Shown one piece after another: positions 33,701 to 45,240 of a stretch of 64,000 nt of DNA; within the stretch, counting starts at the first letter, position 1; each line of letters starts with the position of its first letter. The notes under the pieces were generated by a model, which was given only the letters and a program-made list of their open reading frames with translations, was not told the DNA's origin and ran no database searches. Origin of the DNA: Apiotrichum sp. Y4204 (taxonomy: Eukaryota > Basidiomycota > Tremellomycetes > Trichosporonales > Trichosporonaceae); assembly GCA_025531455.1 (NCBI GenBank), contig JAMYHL010000033.1, positions 1 to 64,000 on the forward strand, in the 5' to 3' direction. A program made the translations under genes and the position numbers.

Positions 33701-34478
33701 CACGATCGTCACCCGCAGCTGCGCGCACAGCCATCTCGGGCAGCACGGAGACTCCTCAATCCTCGATCTTCGATCCTCGCGGTCCCCGATTTTCCGAGGA
33801 CCGAGTATCAGAAAGAGAACCGACGGCATGGACCCGTCCCGCCATCCGTGACCGGCCCATGCGCGAGAACCCGTCCAAACCCGTCCCTCGGAATCAGAAA
33901 CGCGACGCTCTGTTCGCGGGTCGATAATACCACTAGGCACCTGGCAGAAACCCATTCCGAGCTTCCGAGCTGTGACAGGGCAGGGGCGGGATGGAACGGG
34001 GGAGTGGAAGTGTGGAAAGTGGGGCCTCCGCGGGGGGTGGGTTGTTTGCCGTTACGACATACCGAGAGTGCGGGGATCGCGGAACGCGGGGCGGTGGATG
34101 ACGTGTGGATCGATGCCGTGGAGCGGAGGCTGCGCAGCGGGCAGGTATCCCCGTCATGTGGTCGTACTGACGGTATCCGGTCGTCGCGAGGATGTGTTGT
34201 GTTGTCTGGACGAAATCTCGGCTATCAGTGATGGCTGCGATAAACAGGTCAGCCAGGTCAAGCAGGTCCGAGTCAGCCCCGCAAGAACAACTGACGATGG
34301 ACAGTAATACTCACAATATGCATTTATTACAGTGCTGTGCTACAACTTGCACCCTCAAGAACTAGCAACAATGCCTAGTATGGCTGTGTGGAGTGACCTT
34401 GGTCTTGGTTTCTACAGAGTACTGCTGCCTATCCGGCGGGGCCACAGTTTTTTTCCTTCGTCCTCCTCACTCTGGGCA
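27758..34478. other. 6.7-kb gene-poor intergenic region
   Basis: No gene supported over 6.7 kb, against a mean of one gene per about 3 kb elsewhere. The left end (27758-27890) is the CFEM promoter, with a TATTTAA-type box at about 27880. Further on are purine-rich tracts (27930-28280) with short duplications, a CCAGGATC tandem repeat at 31360-31381 and a lone TGACGTCA at 31517-31524. Open frames, including a 211-codon one at 32235-32870 (minus), show no domains or sensible composition. Confidence 0.4.
31360..31381. repeat. Short tandem repeat of ATCCCAGG
   Basis: CCCAGG-ATCCCAGG-ATCCCAGG: an 8-nt unit in two full tandem copies preceded by a partial one, in the gene-poor region. Confidence 0.6.
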
Positions 34479-37400
34479 TCAGTCATCCTCGCGCGCGTAT
34501 TCCCGATCCATGGCGAACAACGTGCGGATATTTTCAAGCGTCAGGCGGCCGAGCTTGGCCACACCTCCTTCGCCGAGGGCGCCGTCAGCGAGAGCGCCCT
34601 TCTGTTGCTGAATTGCAAGCAGGCGGTCCTCGACGGTCTCGGCAATGACAAGCCGCTCAACATGGACTGGCTGGCTTTGTCCGATACGATGCGCACGGTC
34701 GACGGCCTGGTCTTCGGTTGCCGGGTTCCACTGGCAGGTTAGCATCCATACAGGGGAAGAAAACTTACAGCCAGGTCGCAACAGATAACCTTGCTTGCCA
34801 TGGTCAGGTTCAGACCCACTCCTCCAGCCTTGGTGGAGATGAGCATCACCGGGATGCTATCAGCAATCATGGATGGCATGGAGAAGCGGCGAATTGCCTC
34901 GCTACGCTCTGCCTGGTTCATCGAGCCGCGGTATCCAATGTTCTTGATGCCGTTTATGTTGAGGAAGTCGGACAGAAGGTCGAGGAAGGAGACGAACTGG
35001 GAGAACACCAGGACCTTGACAGTCGGGTTCTCCGCAAGGTAGCCCTGGAGGAGAGCACTACATGTTAGTCGTTTGCCCACCATCAAGAAATCTTACAGGA
35101 GCTTCTTCATCTTTGTCGATGGAGGAATCTGAGCCTCAACATCGCCATCAGATTCATCCTCGTCCGTGTCCTTATCCGCCTTGCCTTCCTCGAACTTGAG
35201 CTTCTTGTTAAAGAAGGCGTCAAGCTGGCCAGGTGCAGCCTTCTGTCAGTCAACGGAACGGGGAGGTTCCACTCACGGCTCGCTTCTTCCCCTTGCGGTC
35301 GGTTTTGACCCGCGGCTTAACATCGTCCTCCACCTCGTCGATGACCTCCACAGCCTCGTCGGTCTTGGGCGGCTGGTAGAGTGCAGTGCAGCGGAACACT
35401 CGCCCAGGAATTATAGCACCACGGCACATGGGACACACACGACATCCGCGCTGGGCCTCGTCGTCCGTAAGCGTTGTTGCGTCGCGAATCGGCGCGGTGA
35501 AGAGGTTGTCGAGGCATGTCTTGCAGTAAATGTGGGAACACGCCGTGATGACTTCGCTGCCGTCGAAAGGCTCATAGCAAATGCTACACTCCTGCACGTG
35601 TCAGAGATGCACTATTGCAACTACTCACCAGATCCTCGTTCTCCGTACTGCCATCAGACTCGTTCGTCACGCGCTGGTACCGCTCTTCCAACTTCTTCTT
35701 CAGAGCCTCCACCGCTGGTGCTCCTATAAGACCGATAGCTCGTCCGAACTCATCAGAATCGTTCGTGCAGCACTTGTTCAGGTCGCCGCCAAACAGTTCC
35801 TCTCCAACGACCATGTCCTCCTCGCTTCCTTCCTCGCCGGGCTTGCGTCGGAGAAGCCATGGATGGTTCACGCACTGCCGAAGGCGTGTAAGCAGCACAA
35901 GAACGACGGAGTAGTTCTTCATGAGGGTGCCCTGTTGGATGAACTTGTTGACACGCATCCGGGCACGAGCCTCAAGAGCTGCGTAGATGGCGCGTTCATC
36001 GTCCTCAAACACCAAAGAGGCGAGAGTGGTAGTTTTGGGTGGAAGTTGAAGAATGTGCACTCCGTTAATCTTGCTCTGCTTGTTCCTGCGCATCATCAAG
36101 GGGCGGAGAATAGCCTGGCAGCGCTTGGTAGCCAGTTTGGGCCGCTGTGACTGTCAGTACAAGCGGTAGATGGTATTGCACTTACGGTTTTTTCAAGACG
36201 GCCCACTCTATCGTCAAAGTCTTTGATGTCCATGGCGCCAATAAAGCGGAGTGCAGGAGCCAGGTCCTTAAGACTGTTCACCACAGGGGTACCAGTGAGG
36301 AACCAAGGGTGCAGCACGTCCAAGGCCATCACAGCCTTGCTGGTATTTGTCGACTTGTTCCGCACATTGTGAGCCTCATCGAGAACAACTCGAAACCATT
36401 TTGTCGAAAGAAGTGGCGACTTGATTGCTGCCGCTACATCGTCTGAATCATCATCGGAGCCGATCATTGGCGTTGCCGACGCTGAATTCGCCTTCCTGCC
36501 TTTGGGGAAAGCCTCTGAGCGAAGGGTACCATAGGAGGTGAGGACGACGTCGTACCGTTTCAACATCGCGGCACTCTTGACACGGCCTGCACCATGGTGG
36601 ATGCAGACCTTGAGGCCCAAAGACGTCTTGGACTCGATCTCGGCTTTCCATCTGGTGTGTGAGCGGGGGAGAAATCACAAGAATAACACTCACTGGGCAA
36701 GCAACGCGACGGGGGCCACAATCAACTGGGGGGCCTTCTTGTAGTCGTCGGGCCGCTCCTGGCGAGCAAGCATGATACCAAGGGTTTGAACTGTCTTGCC
36801 CAAACCTTGTCGTTAGACTCCCATGACTGCAGCAACTTACCCATTGCATCACAAAGAAGGCCACCGCGCGCTCCTGAGTCCCTCTGCTCGCGCTTCACCA
36901 TAAATGCGACGCCAAGGACCTCTGATACATGTCAGTGGCCCATCATGTCGGTGTCATGTTATGTTTACTCACGATGAGCGAGAAGCGTGAAGTTGGCGCC
37001 AGGCAGTTTGTCGTTAATCGAGTCCAACTTTAGGATTTTCAGACCGTCATCTACGGTAGCATCTTCCTTGAAATCATCCAGTGCATCCTGGAAGAAGTCT
37101 GTGAGTCTGGGAGTAGTCAGAATCCTTCGTTTCATGTGCGGCTCACCCCTGCTGCGTTATCGGACGATCGTGCTCAAAGCCAAAGTCCATGTCAAGTGGA
37201 TCCATGCCTCCGGCCATTCCAAGAGCGCCAGGAGGCCCGGGCGCGCCGGGGAAGGCCCCTGGCATTCCTGGAGCAGGAGGAACAAGTGGATGACCAACAG
37301 GGCCTGCAGCTGCAGCACCGGGCTGGCCATTGGTAGATGGAATGGCCGATATGTACCGCTGGATCGTTGGCGGCAGTATGCTCCTGAGACCGGGGAAGTA

Positions 37401-39255
37401 GCTAAGCATGAGCTGTGTGGGTAGGGTCCAAGCTGCGTTGTCGGGATTAGTGACTCGACGAGCAGCTTCCAGTATGCGGTTCATGAGGACGCCTTTCAGC
37501 ATTGGAGCACGATCCAACGTAAGTCTAGGATGAGCCAACGAACAAGGTCTAAACATACCGAGATCGGGTGAAGGCGTCGGTCAAATATTGCTGTTCGGCA
37601 CCGCTGATCCGCTCACGAGTACCGCGGTCCAGTCGATGCCACTCCTGCATTGCTTCGAGATGATTTGCTGCAGCTGCTCCAGGCGCGACTGGGGCTGGTG
37701 CAGGGGCCGCGGCAGCCGGAGGGGGATCCTGAAAGTTAGCCTTGTTGAAACCAGGTAGACATACAGGCCAGGTTATGGCATTGCGAAGCTTCTCTGCGAT
37801 TGCAGTCTTGGGAATGAGTTCAAGGATAGCTTGAGCAGGAGGTGTCCACTGCCTAATCCCAAAAGACTTGATGAGTATTTTTAGTTCGCCTCGACGTAAT
37901 TTAATCGTCGACTTGAGCTCCATCGACGAACTAGGTGTGAGTAAACAGAACACAGCTAGAGCTCACGGGTTCAATTTCTGAAGCGCCTCGAGTTCTGTGT
38001 TGACGGCTGCAAGCCTGTCCGAAATCGACATGGAAAGCCAGGCAGTGACATAGGGAGGTTTCACTGATGCTTTGAACTGGGAGGGAGTGATGGGCTTTAT
38101 GTCGTCGTCCGAGTCGTTGTCATCGACCACGACAATGCTAGACGAGGGGCCGGCGCTAGATGAGGCGGCTGCGCTCAACGAAGGGATTGCACTTGAGGAG
38201 GGTTTGCTTCCAAGGAACAAGATCTCGTCATCGGAGTCGTCCTCATTGAGCTCAAAGTATTCCTTATCGCTGCCGCCCGACTTGGAATTGGGGAAAGACA
38301 AAGCAGGCTTGGGTCCTGTCATCCGGCTGTTGATTGACTTGCTGGAGCCAAAACCCATCGGAGTAGTCGAAGCATAACGTTCCCAGGACGGTCCTGCTTG
38401 CGCGTTCACTGATGGAAAACGGGCTGGAGGGGTCGACATCATTGGGAGACGCGACGGCCCTGCTACCGGACTGGAACCGCTAGACAAACTCGACGTGCTC
38501 ATCGATTTAGGAGTCGACAGCATAGGGGTCACCGAACCCAAAGAGTCAGAGTTCAAAGACGTAGGATTGCCACCGGGAATGACTATGCCCTGCATGTCAG
38601 GACAAACTTCCCATGCTCCACAGCTGTACACACCTGCTTCTTCATCCGTGTATCCCGGCAGCTGCGGTGCGTCTGGGACGCGCAGTGCTGGGCGTATACG
38701 TCCAGATTCCCAATACCGTCCGCACGGCCACCATCAGGGCGCGTGGGATCCGCCTTGAGCGCCAGGTCGCACCAACAGTTGTCTTCGATGCCTAAATGTT
38801 AGATGGCGCATCGTTGGTTGACTCACAAGTGACTAATCCAAATCCATCACCGCCAATCGTCGGATCCTTCGCATCAGGCAATTCAAGCAAGAAGTTGGTG
38901 TCTCCGGGGTTGGATGTCAAAAATCGAGTAAATACGGAGATGACACTGGGTGAGAGCTGCTGTGCGGTGGTTAGCACGTGTGTATCCGGGGAAAAGATCG
39001 ATAAGAGTGCAAACAGTGGAGCCGTGCGCCGCAAGCAATCTACACACACGCGTGCTGATCCGACCAGACAGGTCAACAAGTTGTGGAACGCTTCCTATGC
39101 ACCAGCTGGAATGATAATACAGCAAGCAACACTGTCGCACCGAGATCACTCACAGCAACAGCCTCAGCGTCAGAACTAAGACATTTCCGCACGACGTCCA
39201 AGACGCGTTCCGGGGTCGGGCGCTCGCCCTGGGCATTCAGCAGCACCTGTGTCAT
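34479..39255 (-). CDS. ULS1: SNF2-family ATPase with internal RING finger, Uls1-like SUMO-targeted ubiquitin ligase
   Basis: A long gene of about a dozen exons. The N-terminal part (39255-37960) begins MTQVLLNAQGERPTPERVLD and includes two SUMO-interacting-type cores in acidic context: DEILFLGSK and SIVVVDDNDSDDDIK. The helicase core follows: GLLCDAMGLGKTVQTLGIM (Walker A), LIVAPVALLAQWKAEI, WFRVVLDEAHNVRN (DEAH box) and WFLTGTPVVNSLKDL. A C3HC4 RING interrupts the two lobes at 35250-35597: CSICYEPFDG, ACSHIYCKTCL and CPMCRGAI. Lobe 2 has KVLVFSQFVSFLDLLSDFL, YRGSMNQAERSEAI, MLISTKAGGVGLNLT and AVDRAHRIGQSQPVHVERL, ending MDREYAREDD. The RING-in-SNF2 layout with N-terminal SIMs is that of yeast Uls1/Ris1, a SUMO-targeted translocase acting in replication stress and chromatin. 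Introns as short as 35 nt are seen. Rad5/Rad16 relatives share the layout but lack SIMs here. Confidence 0.9.
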
Positions 39256-40190
39256 GGCGCTGTTTGCCGCTGGGGCGCGGACGATGGGGAAGGGGGAGAG
39301 GTGGGCGGCGGTCGGGGGTTACTCAAGAGGCTTTTGTCCGAGGTGTGAGTGTTGGGATACGCGATCAAGAAGAGCGGAACGGAGCCAGGCGCAAGAGAGG
39401 ATGTGATGATGGAGAAGTAAGGGAATTCAACGCGCCAGCTCGTGTCGTTGGTCAATGTCCCTACACACCGCGTCAAGTCCAGTCATCTCCAGTTGCTTGC
39501 GCCACCGACGCGTCGCATCTCAGTGGCGGGATCAAATGAAACAAGGCCAAAGAAAAAAAAAATCACAACAACACGGCCGAATACAAAGTTGGAGTAAACA
39601 ATAACGAAACTAAAGCCAAGTGGGCTATTGTCCAATTGGCGGAGTCTAAAGGAGCAAACACGTGATTCAAAAGGTGAGATGCATGAGATGTGGCCAGCGG
39701 CAAGAGATGATTCGGCTCAATGTGGAACATAGTCGTGGGGGGCACACTTCTCCATGCGGTTGCGTCAAGAGAAGCCCATTGCTTTTCAATTATTGCAAGC
39801 GGCATAGCTCAGTGGTTTAGCTTTCATAAATCCAACTTATGCTTAGCGGTTATCTTCGGCCTTTGTGTCGATGGCGACGGAAGTTCGAATCCCCGGCGGG
39901 GTGAACATCATGTTCTACCTGCACTTCTCGGGGGGCCACCCAGGTAAACGCGGCTTGGGCCCGGCTGTATCCGTAGTTGCTCCTCTGCCCGTGGGAGGCG
40001 GAGCTACGGTAGCACACACCTGTCTCCCCGGCGGTGGGAGGGGACTATTGGCACGTTCCCTTTTTGTAATTGACTACTGTTGACTTTTGCTGGCAGCGCT
40101 GAGACCGCTGGTGTGGTGTGCGACCATGTGGACCGGTCGTAAGAGTACATGATGATACAAGATATATATGGTGCAGGACACTGTCTATTT
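39256..40190. other. Intergenic region with candidate Pol III RNA
   Basis: Spacer between the Uls1-like gene and the 3' end of the amylase gene. It carries the A/B-box element at 39797-40066. No protein-coding sequence is supported. Confidence 0.4.
39797..40066 (+). ncRNA. Candidate Pol III-transcribed structured RNA with tRNA-like A and B boxes
   Basis: A perfect A box (TAGCTCAGTGG, about 39804-39814) and a near-consensus B box (AGTTCGAATCC, about 39882-39892) occur in the right order, 68 nt apart. They do not form a tRNA: the T-stem and acceptor stem do not pair. Downstream are strong hairpins (CCGTAG...CTACGG with an inner GCTCC/GGAGC, about 39980-40016, and TCTCCCC...GGGGA, about 40022-40050), then TTTTT at about 40061-40066. 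Upstream, CATAA-ATCCAAC-TTATG forms a 5-bp, 7-nt-loop arm. The pattern fits a Pol III gene of about 270 nt or a degraded tRNA-derived element. I could not match it to SRP, RNase P or MRP RNA. Confidence 0.35.
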
Positions 40191-42354
40191 CTATTTGCCC
40201 CAGTTGAGCCAGCTGAAGACTGAGCTTTTGCTGGATCCGCGGGAGTGGCCAGAGTTGGAGAGAGAGCTAGCGGACCGCTTTCTCAGTGACCCAGAGACGC
40301 TGTTGCGGCCCTCGATCTGCACGTTCTGCCACGCAACTTGCTTTCGGCCCTCCCATGTCCCCAGAGGCAAGAAGACACGGGGTTCGCCTGCCAAGAGCGT
40401 TACCGCCAGACCGCCGTTTGGATCAGTGGCGTAGACTTGACCCGTGAGAACGTCGACTACTGCCATCCGCGGTGCATACGTCGTGGCGGCGGAGGGGAGG
40501 TAGTACACCCCTGGTGGAGAGGCAGACCCGGCATTCGTGAGGACTGTCACGAGTGGCGGCTTCGCAATCGCAATGGTATGGGAATCGTGCTTGTACCACT
40601 TCAGGTGAGTGGTCAAAAAGGCGGGGTGTGAGGCAGCGGCGAGTCGCCTGGCGTGATTGAGGCGCTTGAAGACCTGGTACAGGGGTTTGGTGCGGGTGTA
40701 GCCATGTAGCCAGATTGCCTCGCGATTCATCGGGTCCTCGCCGCCAGTAAGGCCCTAGTATGTTAGTCATTTCAAGTGTGCAGCTGTTAATGCTCACATG
40801 CTCAAGGCCCTGGTAGACAATCGGGAATCCGTCAGCGACGAACGGCCACACCGCTGCGTTCTTGAGAAGCTAGACAGTCAGCAAGGGTTTTCCATTCTTG
40901 CACGTACCGCAGGGTCATCCACTGTGTGGGCCAGTCGAGGGAAGTCGTGATTGCTCGTGGTTTAGTAAATTCTGATGACCTAGACTCACTCCAAGAATGA
41001 GCCAAGAAGAGTTGGATCAGGCAGTGTTCGATGTACGCGAGTGATCATTGATGTGAGTTCATCGATGGACTGGGTAGTAGAGGAGAAGGCGCGTCTAATG
41101 AGTTAGTAAGAGGAACGGCGCTGATCTCACCTCAGATGGAAGAATGTAGCGTAGTCCAGGAGACTCTCCATGGACTTGAGCTGATATTGACGAAGATATG
41201 AGGGGTCTTCGCTGTGTTAGAAATATGCCTTCCCGATTCGAGCTCACCTCCATTCAAGACCTCGCCCATGGCGGCCACGCCGGCCGCGTTCACAAACCCT
41301 GGCCAGAAATCTTTTCTGATGTGCTTCACAGTGTCGACGCGGATGGCGTCAATGCCCACCGTCTCGACCAACTGTCGAATCCATGTATGCAACGTGAAGA
41401 TGACTTCACGCGACTCGGTGTTGAGATCCGCCATGTGATCCGTGATCCAGCCTGTTGTCGAGTTAGTACGGATCCAACACAGGCATCGCGGCAGCCACCA
41501 CCGCAGCGTCCTCGGGGATAAGACGCGTTTTATGTTTCATATGTCTGATGGACTCACATTGCTCAGCCTGAATAGGGTCGTCCCAATCATCGGGAATACA
41601 GAATGGGTGGAAGTGGTCGTCCTTGCTAAACAGCGGGCCGTACATGTTGGGTCGGAAGTGGCCTGGAATGGCACCGACATGGTTGGCCACCTGCATGCAG
41701 TGTCAGCTACTCGAGCGTTGCGCGTGCAATAGCTGATACGCACCACATCCACCATCAGATACATATCCCGCGCATGGAGCGCATTTGCGAGGTCAATCAG
41801 ATCCTGGAGCGATCCGAAGTGGCTGTTGAATTCTGCGAGATAAGCCAGGACCTGTTATCAATCTGAGACCTGCTTGGCGCGGTTAACGCCGCAGGTGGCT
41901 TGCCACGTACTGGACATATCTGAGGCCCAATATCCTGCCCAGCGTCAGATTCATGCGATTATCTATGCACCGAGAAAGTGCACTCCACATACCGTGATAA
42001 CTCGACGAACCCGGGATGCCAGGGATATTGGCCACAACCGGACTGATCCAAACTGGGAATGTCAGCGCACAGTCCTCACCGCAGACCGCCGCCGGGTTGA
42101 TCACTCCATTGATCAATCTCACTGGTGTCAAAGCCCATTCCTTGGATGTACCCCAAGTTGTGCTCTATTCCCTTCCACCCGCCTCCGCAGTACGCGCGGC
42201 GCGCGGGATCGCACGGCGCCTGTGCACCATCCGCTCGCGCAAACCGGTCCGTGACAACCTGGTAAATAGACCGTCCCCGGAGCTGCGGGACGGTTAGCGC
42301 CGCCCCCAGGTGGAGGTGGGCCAGCGCGACGACGAGGAGCAGCGCCCAGCTCAT
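40191..42354 (-). CDS. Secreted GH13 alpha-amylase (fungal TAKA-amylase type)
   Basis: An endo-acting alpha-1,4-glucanase that breaks starch or glycogen outside the cell. A signal peptide (MSWALLLVVALAHLHLGAA) is followed by the fungal start block SIYQVVTDRFARADG, CGGGWKGIEHNLGYIQGMGFD and WISPVVANIPG. All four GH13 regions are present: DVVANHVG, GIDAIRVDTVKH (nucleophile Asp), GEVLNG (acid/base Glu) and FLESHDFPR (transition-state Asp). Region IV is F-[LV]-E-S-H-D-F-P-R instead of the usual FVENHDNPRF, a departure at two conserved Asn positions; the catalytic residues stay. Domain C follows to about LAGEPRVFLPLGTWEGR, then a basic Ser-rich tail (SVSGSLRKRSASSLSNSGHS to SWLNWGK) with no starch-binding module. 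At least eight introns. The neighbour upstream (43301) is divergent; an A/T-rich TATTTATA lies about 355 bp before the start, at about 42706-42713 (read on this strand). Confidence 0.92.
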
Positions 42355-43300
42355 GGCCGTGTTCGTCCTGGCGCGTGTAGCGAACGAGCGTTAAAGCTAT
42401 GCGGCGGGCGCCCGACGTGTGTATTGTATGCGCGTTTGTGCAAGCGGTGTGTGTGTGGTAACGACGTGGAAGAAATGCTGGTGTAACAGCCTCCCTTGAC
42501 TGTCGTAGATCTCCTGATCGTGGCTGAAGAAAGTGCGCCGAACTTTGGTTGGTCTTTCTAAATAGTTTTCCGCTGATTCCAACGGATAGGTACAAGAAAC
42601 GAAACGCCGCACCACTGGGCAGGGCGCGTAGCAAGTTGAGAGATTCAAAGGGGTGATTCGAAACGGATGGCAAAGACGGCTGTTGAGTTCAGCGGGACGT
42701 TCCTTTCAATATAAATAACATGGAATCTTGTTATGCTCCGTCTCCATCGTCGGAGGTTCGGGGCGATGCCGATATTAGCCCGTGATATGGTTGCATCACC
42801 GGCAGACCTCCGGCCTTTCTACTCCGCTACACCTTTACGCGTCGTCAAGGTTGAGTGAAGGCATATGTTGAATTGCGGCTGTCGAGATGGTCCGTTCTGC
42901 TTCTCATCGTCCCATGGCCATGATCCCCCGAGTTATTGTTGCACGTTGTTGTGTTCGTTGAGCTATTGAGCTTGGACCCCCGACCCACTTGGATCCTTGT
43001 GGGCCTTTGGGAGGATCTGGAGGATCTCAGCGGCGATCCGGGAAGGAGCGACGCGCCATTTACGTAACTACCAACTATGAAACGTGTCACCCTACGCCGA
43101 ACGCGCCCAGCACAGCTAGCGCTTCGCGCTCCAGAGAGCGCTCCAGAGACGTCACTGATAAACCCCACACTACAAGTCGCACGCACGTAGACCATCAGCA
43201 GATCGCCATCATCATCTCTTCTTGCTTCCTGGGCAGCTGGACCGTTGGTGTCAACATTACCAGAAAATAAACATAAAACAGAAACAAACAAAACGCAACA
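42355..43300. promoter_or_regulatory. Divergent intergenic region between amylase and NECAP genes
   Basis: Shared upstream region for the amylase (minus) and the NECAP gene (plus). TATTTATA read on the minus strand at about 42706-42713 may serve the amylase. A/C-rich leader AAACAAACAAAACGCAACA sits directly before the NECAP ATG. Confidence 0.45.
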
Positions 43301-44173
43301 ATGGACACGCTTACCGACGAGATTGAGTCCGTCCTCTTCATCTGCCGCGAGGTGATGGGTAAGTCTGGGAAACCTTGCGCGTTTCATGTCGTTGACACGC
43401 TCCCCAGTGTACCAGGTGCCCCCGCGCACCTCGGCATCGGGATACAAGGCGGCCGAGTGGAACGTCGAGCAGTTCCTGTGGAAGGGTCGGCTGCGCGTCA
43501 TTGAGATTGGGAGCCGCTGCGATATTCGTCTCGAGGTGCGTACGACCGTTAATTCCGGAGTCGCGGTATCCATCGCTTTGTTCGGGGGAACAGTGAACTG
43601 TGCCCGATGGTTGCCCGTCCCGCAGTTCCGCCGTTCTGACTTGCAACGCACTTCTGGACTAAGCTGACATGCAGGACGCGAACACCGGCGAGCTGTTCGC
43701 ACAGGCCTCCTACGCGACTCCCTGGACGCAAGTGGAGCCCGTGCTCGACTCGTCGCGGTACTTTGTCCTCCGTGTAGAGGGTGACGGCGGAAAGCGCGCG
43801 TATATCGGTATGGGCTTCCCGGAGCGCAGTGAGAGCTTTGACTTTCAGGTGAGTGTGCGAGAGGGGAGATGTAGAGGCCGACGTGTCGCCATGGCTGGGC
43901 GTGTTGCAGCACATTAGTCCTAACCTTCAGGTCGCGCTCCAGTCTGTCGTCAAGCGCGCCAACTACACACCCTCGGACGACCAGCCGGCCAAGCCCGCGG
44001 CCCCACCAAAGGACTACTCGCTCAAGGAGGGCCAGACGTTCAGCATCAAGCTCCCGGGACGCGAGGGCCGCAAGCCTGCGTCCTCGTCCTCGTCCGCTTC
44101 AGAGTCAAGCGCGGCCGGGGGCGGCCTCTTCTCCCTGCCCCCGCCGCCGCCCTCTGGACGCCGCCGCGGTTGA
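43301..44173 (+). CDS. NECAP-like endocytic adaptor (PHear domain)
   Basis: NECAP proteins bind the AP-2 complex and its regulators at clathrin-coated pits and help to inactivate AP-2. Four exons encode a leader MDTLTDEIESVLFICREVM, then VYQVPPRTSASGYKAAEWN, QFLWKGRLRVIEIGSRCDIR, DANTGELFAQASYATPW, LDSSRYFVLRVEGDGGKRAY and IGMGFPERSESFDFQVALQ. These match the PHear fold of human NECAP1/2 (YKIPPRASNRGYRASDW, GRLRI, DSSRYFVIRI, GFxDRxxAFDFN). The final exon has the conserved LKEGQTFSIKL and a Pro/Ser-rich tail. Introns open at GTAAGTCTGG (about 43361), GTGCGT (about 43536) and GTGAGT (about 43850), all short to moderate. The 355-residue minus-strand frame across this gene is a shadow. Exon joins keep frame throughout. 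Confidence 0.9.
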
Positions 44174-45240
44174 ACGGATTACGACTTGAGCCATTGCTCG
44201 CCCCATTGATATACCCCTCATGACATGACATGTAGCTCGTACTGCGGCGCGGCTGTACTAATTCTTGACCAACTTACTGCGACCCGTGGTGTAATTGACC
44301 TGCCTATGACCCGAAATGCACAGCATCGGACTGACTTTCAATCCCCCACAACCAACTTAGCGGCCAATGACAGAACTCACAACTAACCCAGCATGCGGAC
44401 AGGTTTGGTCCACAACAATTTGCCGATGTCGAAATGGGGTAATTGTGATGAGGCCCATCACGCTCCCCGAGTCCGCTTTATCTCGATTTTGTCCAGCGGA
44501 CCTGCACGTTTGTTGCTCTCTGGTAGTGTCCGGCGATAGCTGTAGACGATGGCAGCGATGCGAGAATCCTCTGTGACGAGCTTGAAGGCAATGCGGTCGG
44601 CCATTTGTGACACCCACGAATCGCGCCCCCAAGTTCCCACCACATGCGCCACAGGCATGAAGTGTCCGGCCATCCTTGTCTCTCGTTTTGACATCACATG
44701 ATCACATGTCGCCTGTCCCGGTTTTCACTGTGAGATACATGGCGACCGGATCACATCAGCTATATCACTATAGCCCGTTATCGGGTCCGCTCTGCGCAGC
44801 GTCCCGCGCCCTGCCCGAAGCCGATAGGGGTCGCAGCCGGCTGCGCACGCAGTGCCGCGGGAAGGGAAACGCAGTCGGATGGAGATGATACATGATAGAG
44901 ATGGCGAATGACTGCACTATCTGCATTGCACTAGTGTTACAGCACAATGGGCGAAATTAGACCACATGCGGCGGCCTGTTCGGCCTGTTCCTGGCACCCC
45001 GATGATTTCCCACTTCCACAATATATGGCGTTGTTGATGCTACATTCCTTTGTGGGCCGCGTCAGCGTTTTGATCGTGTGAATCCAACGCCCATTACGCA
45101 ACTGCGGCGGTGCATCAAGTCCATATATATCCCAATCGGAACCGGGACACCGAAAGACGTTCCCACGACCTCCATCTACATCTACAGTGGAGACTCAGTA
45201 TCGAGTCACTCGTTCCTCATTGACCACTGACACACTCACA
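44174..45240. other. Intergenic region
   Basis: No coding sequence supported. A TATATAT box at 45124-45130 lies about 110 bp before the next ATG, and another AATATAT at about 45020. Confidence 0.4.
45124..45130 (+). promoter_or_regulatory. TATA box
   Basis: TATATAT 111 bp before the ATG at 45241 of the repeat-bearing membrane protein gene. Confidence 0.5.

Noticed and set aside
42845..43912. 355-codon minus-strand frame across the NECAP gene
   Set aside because: It runs over introns and exons of a clear NECAP gene and has no domain signal.
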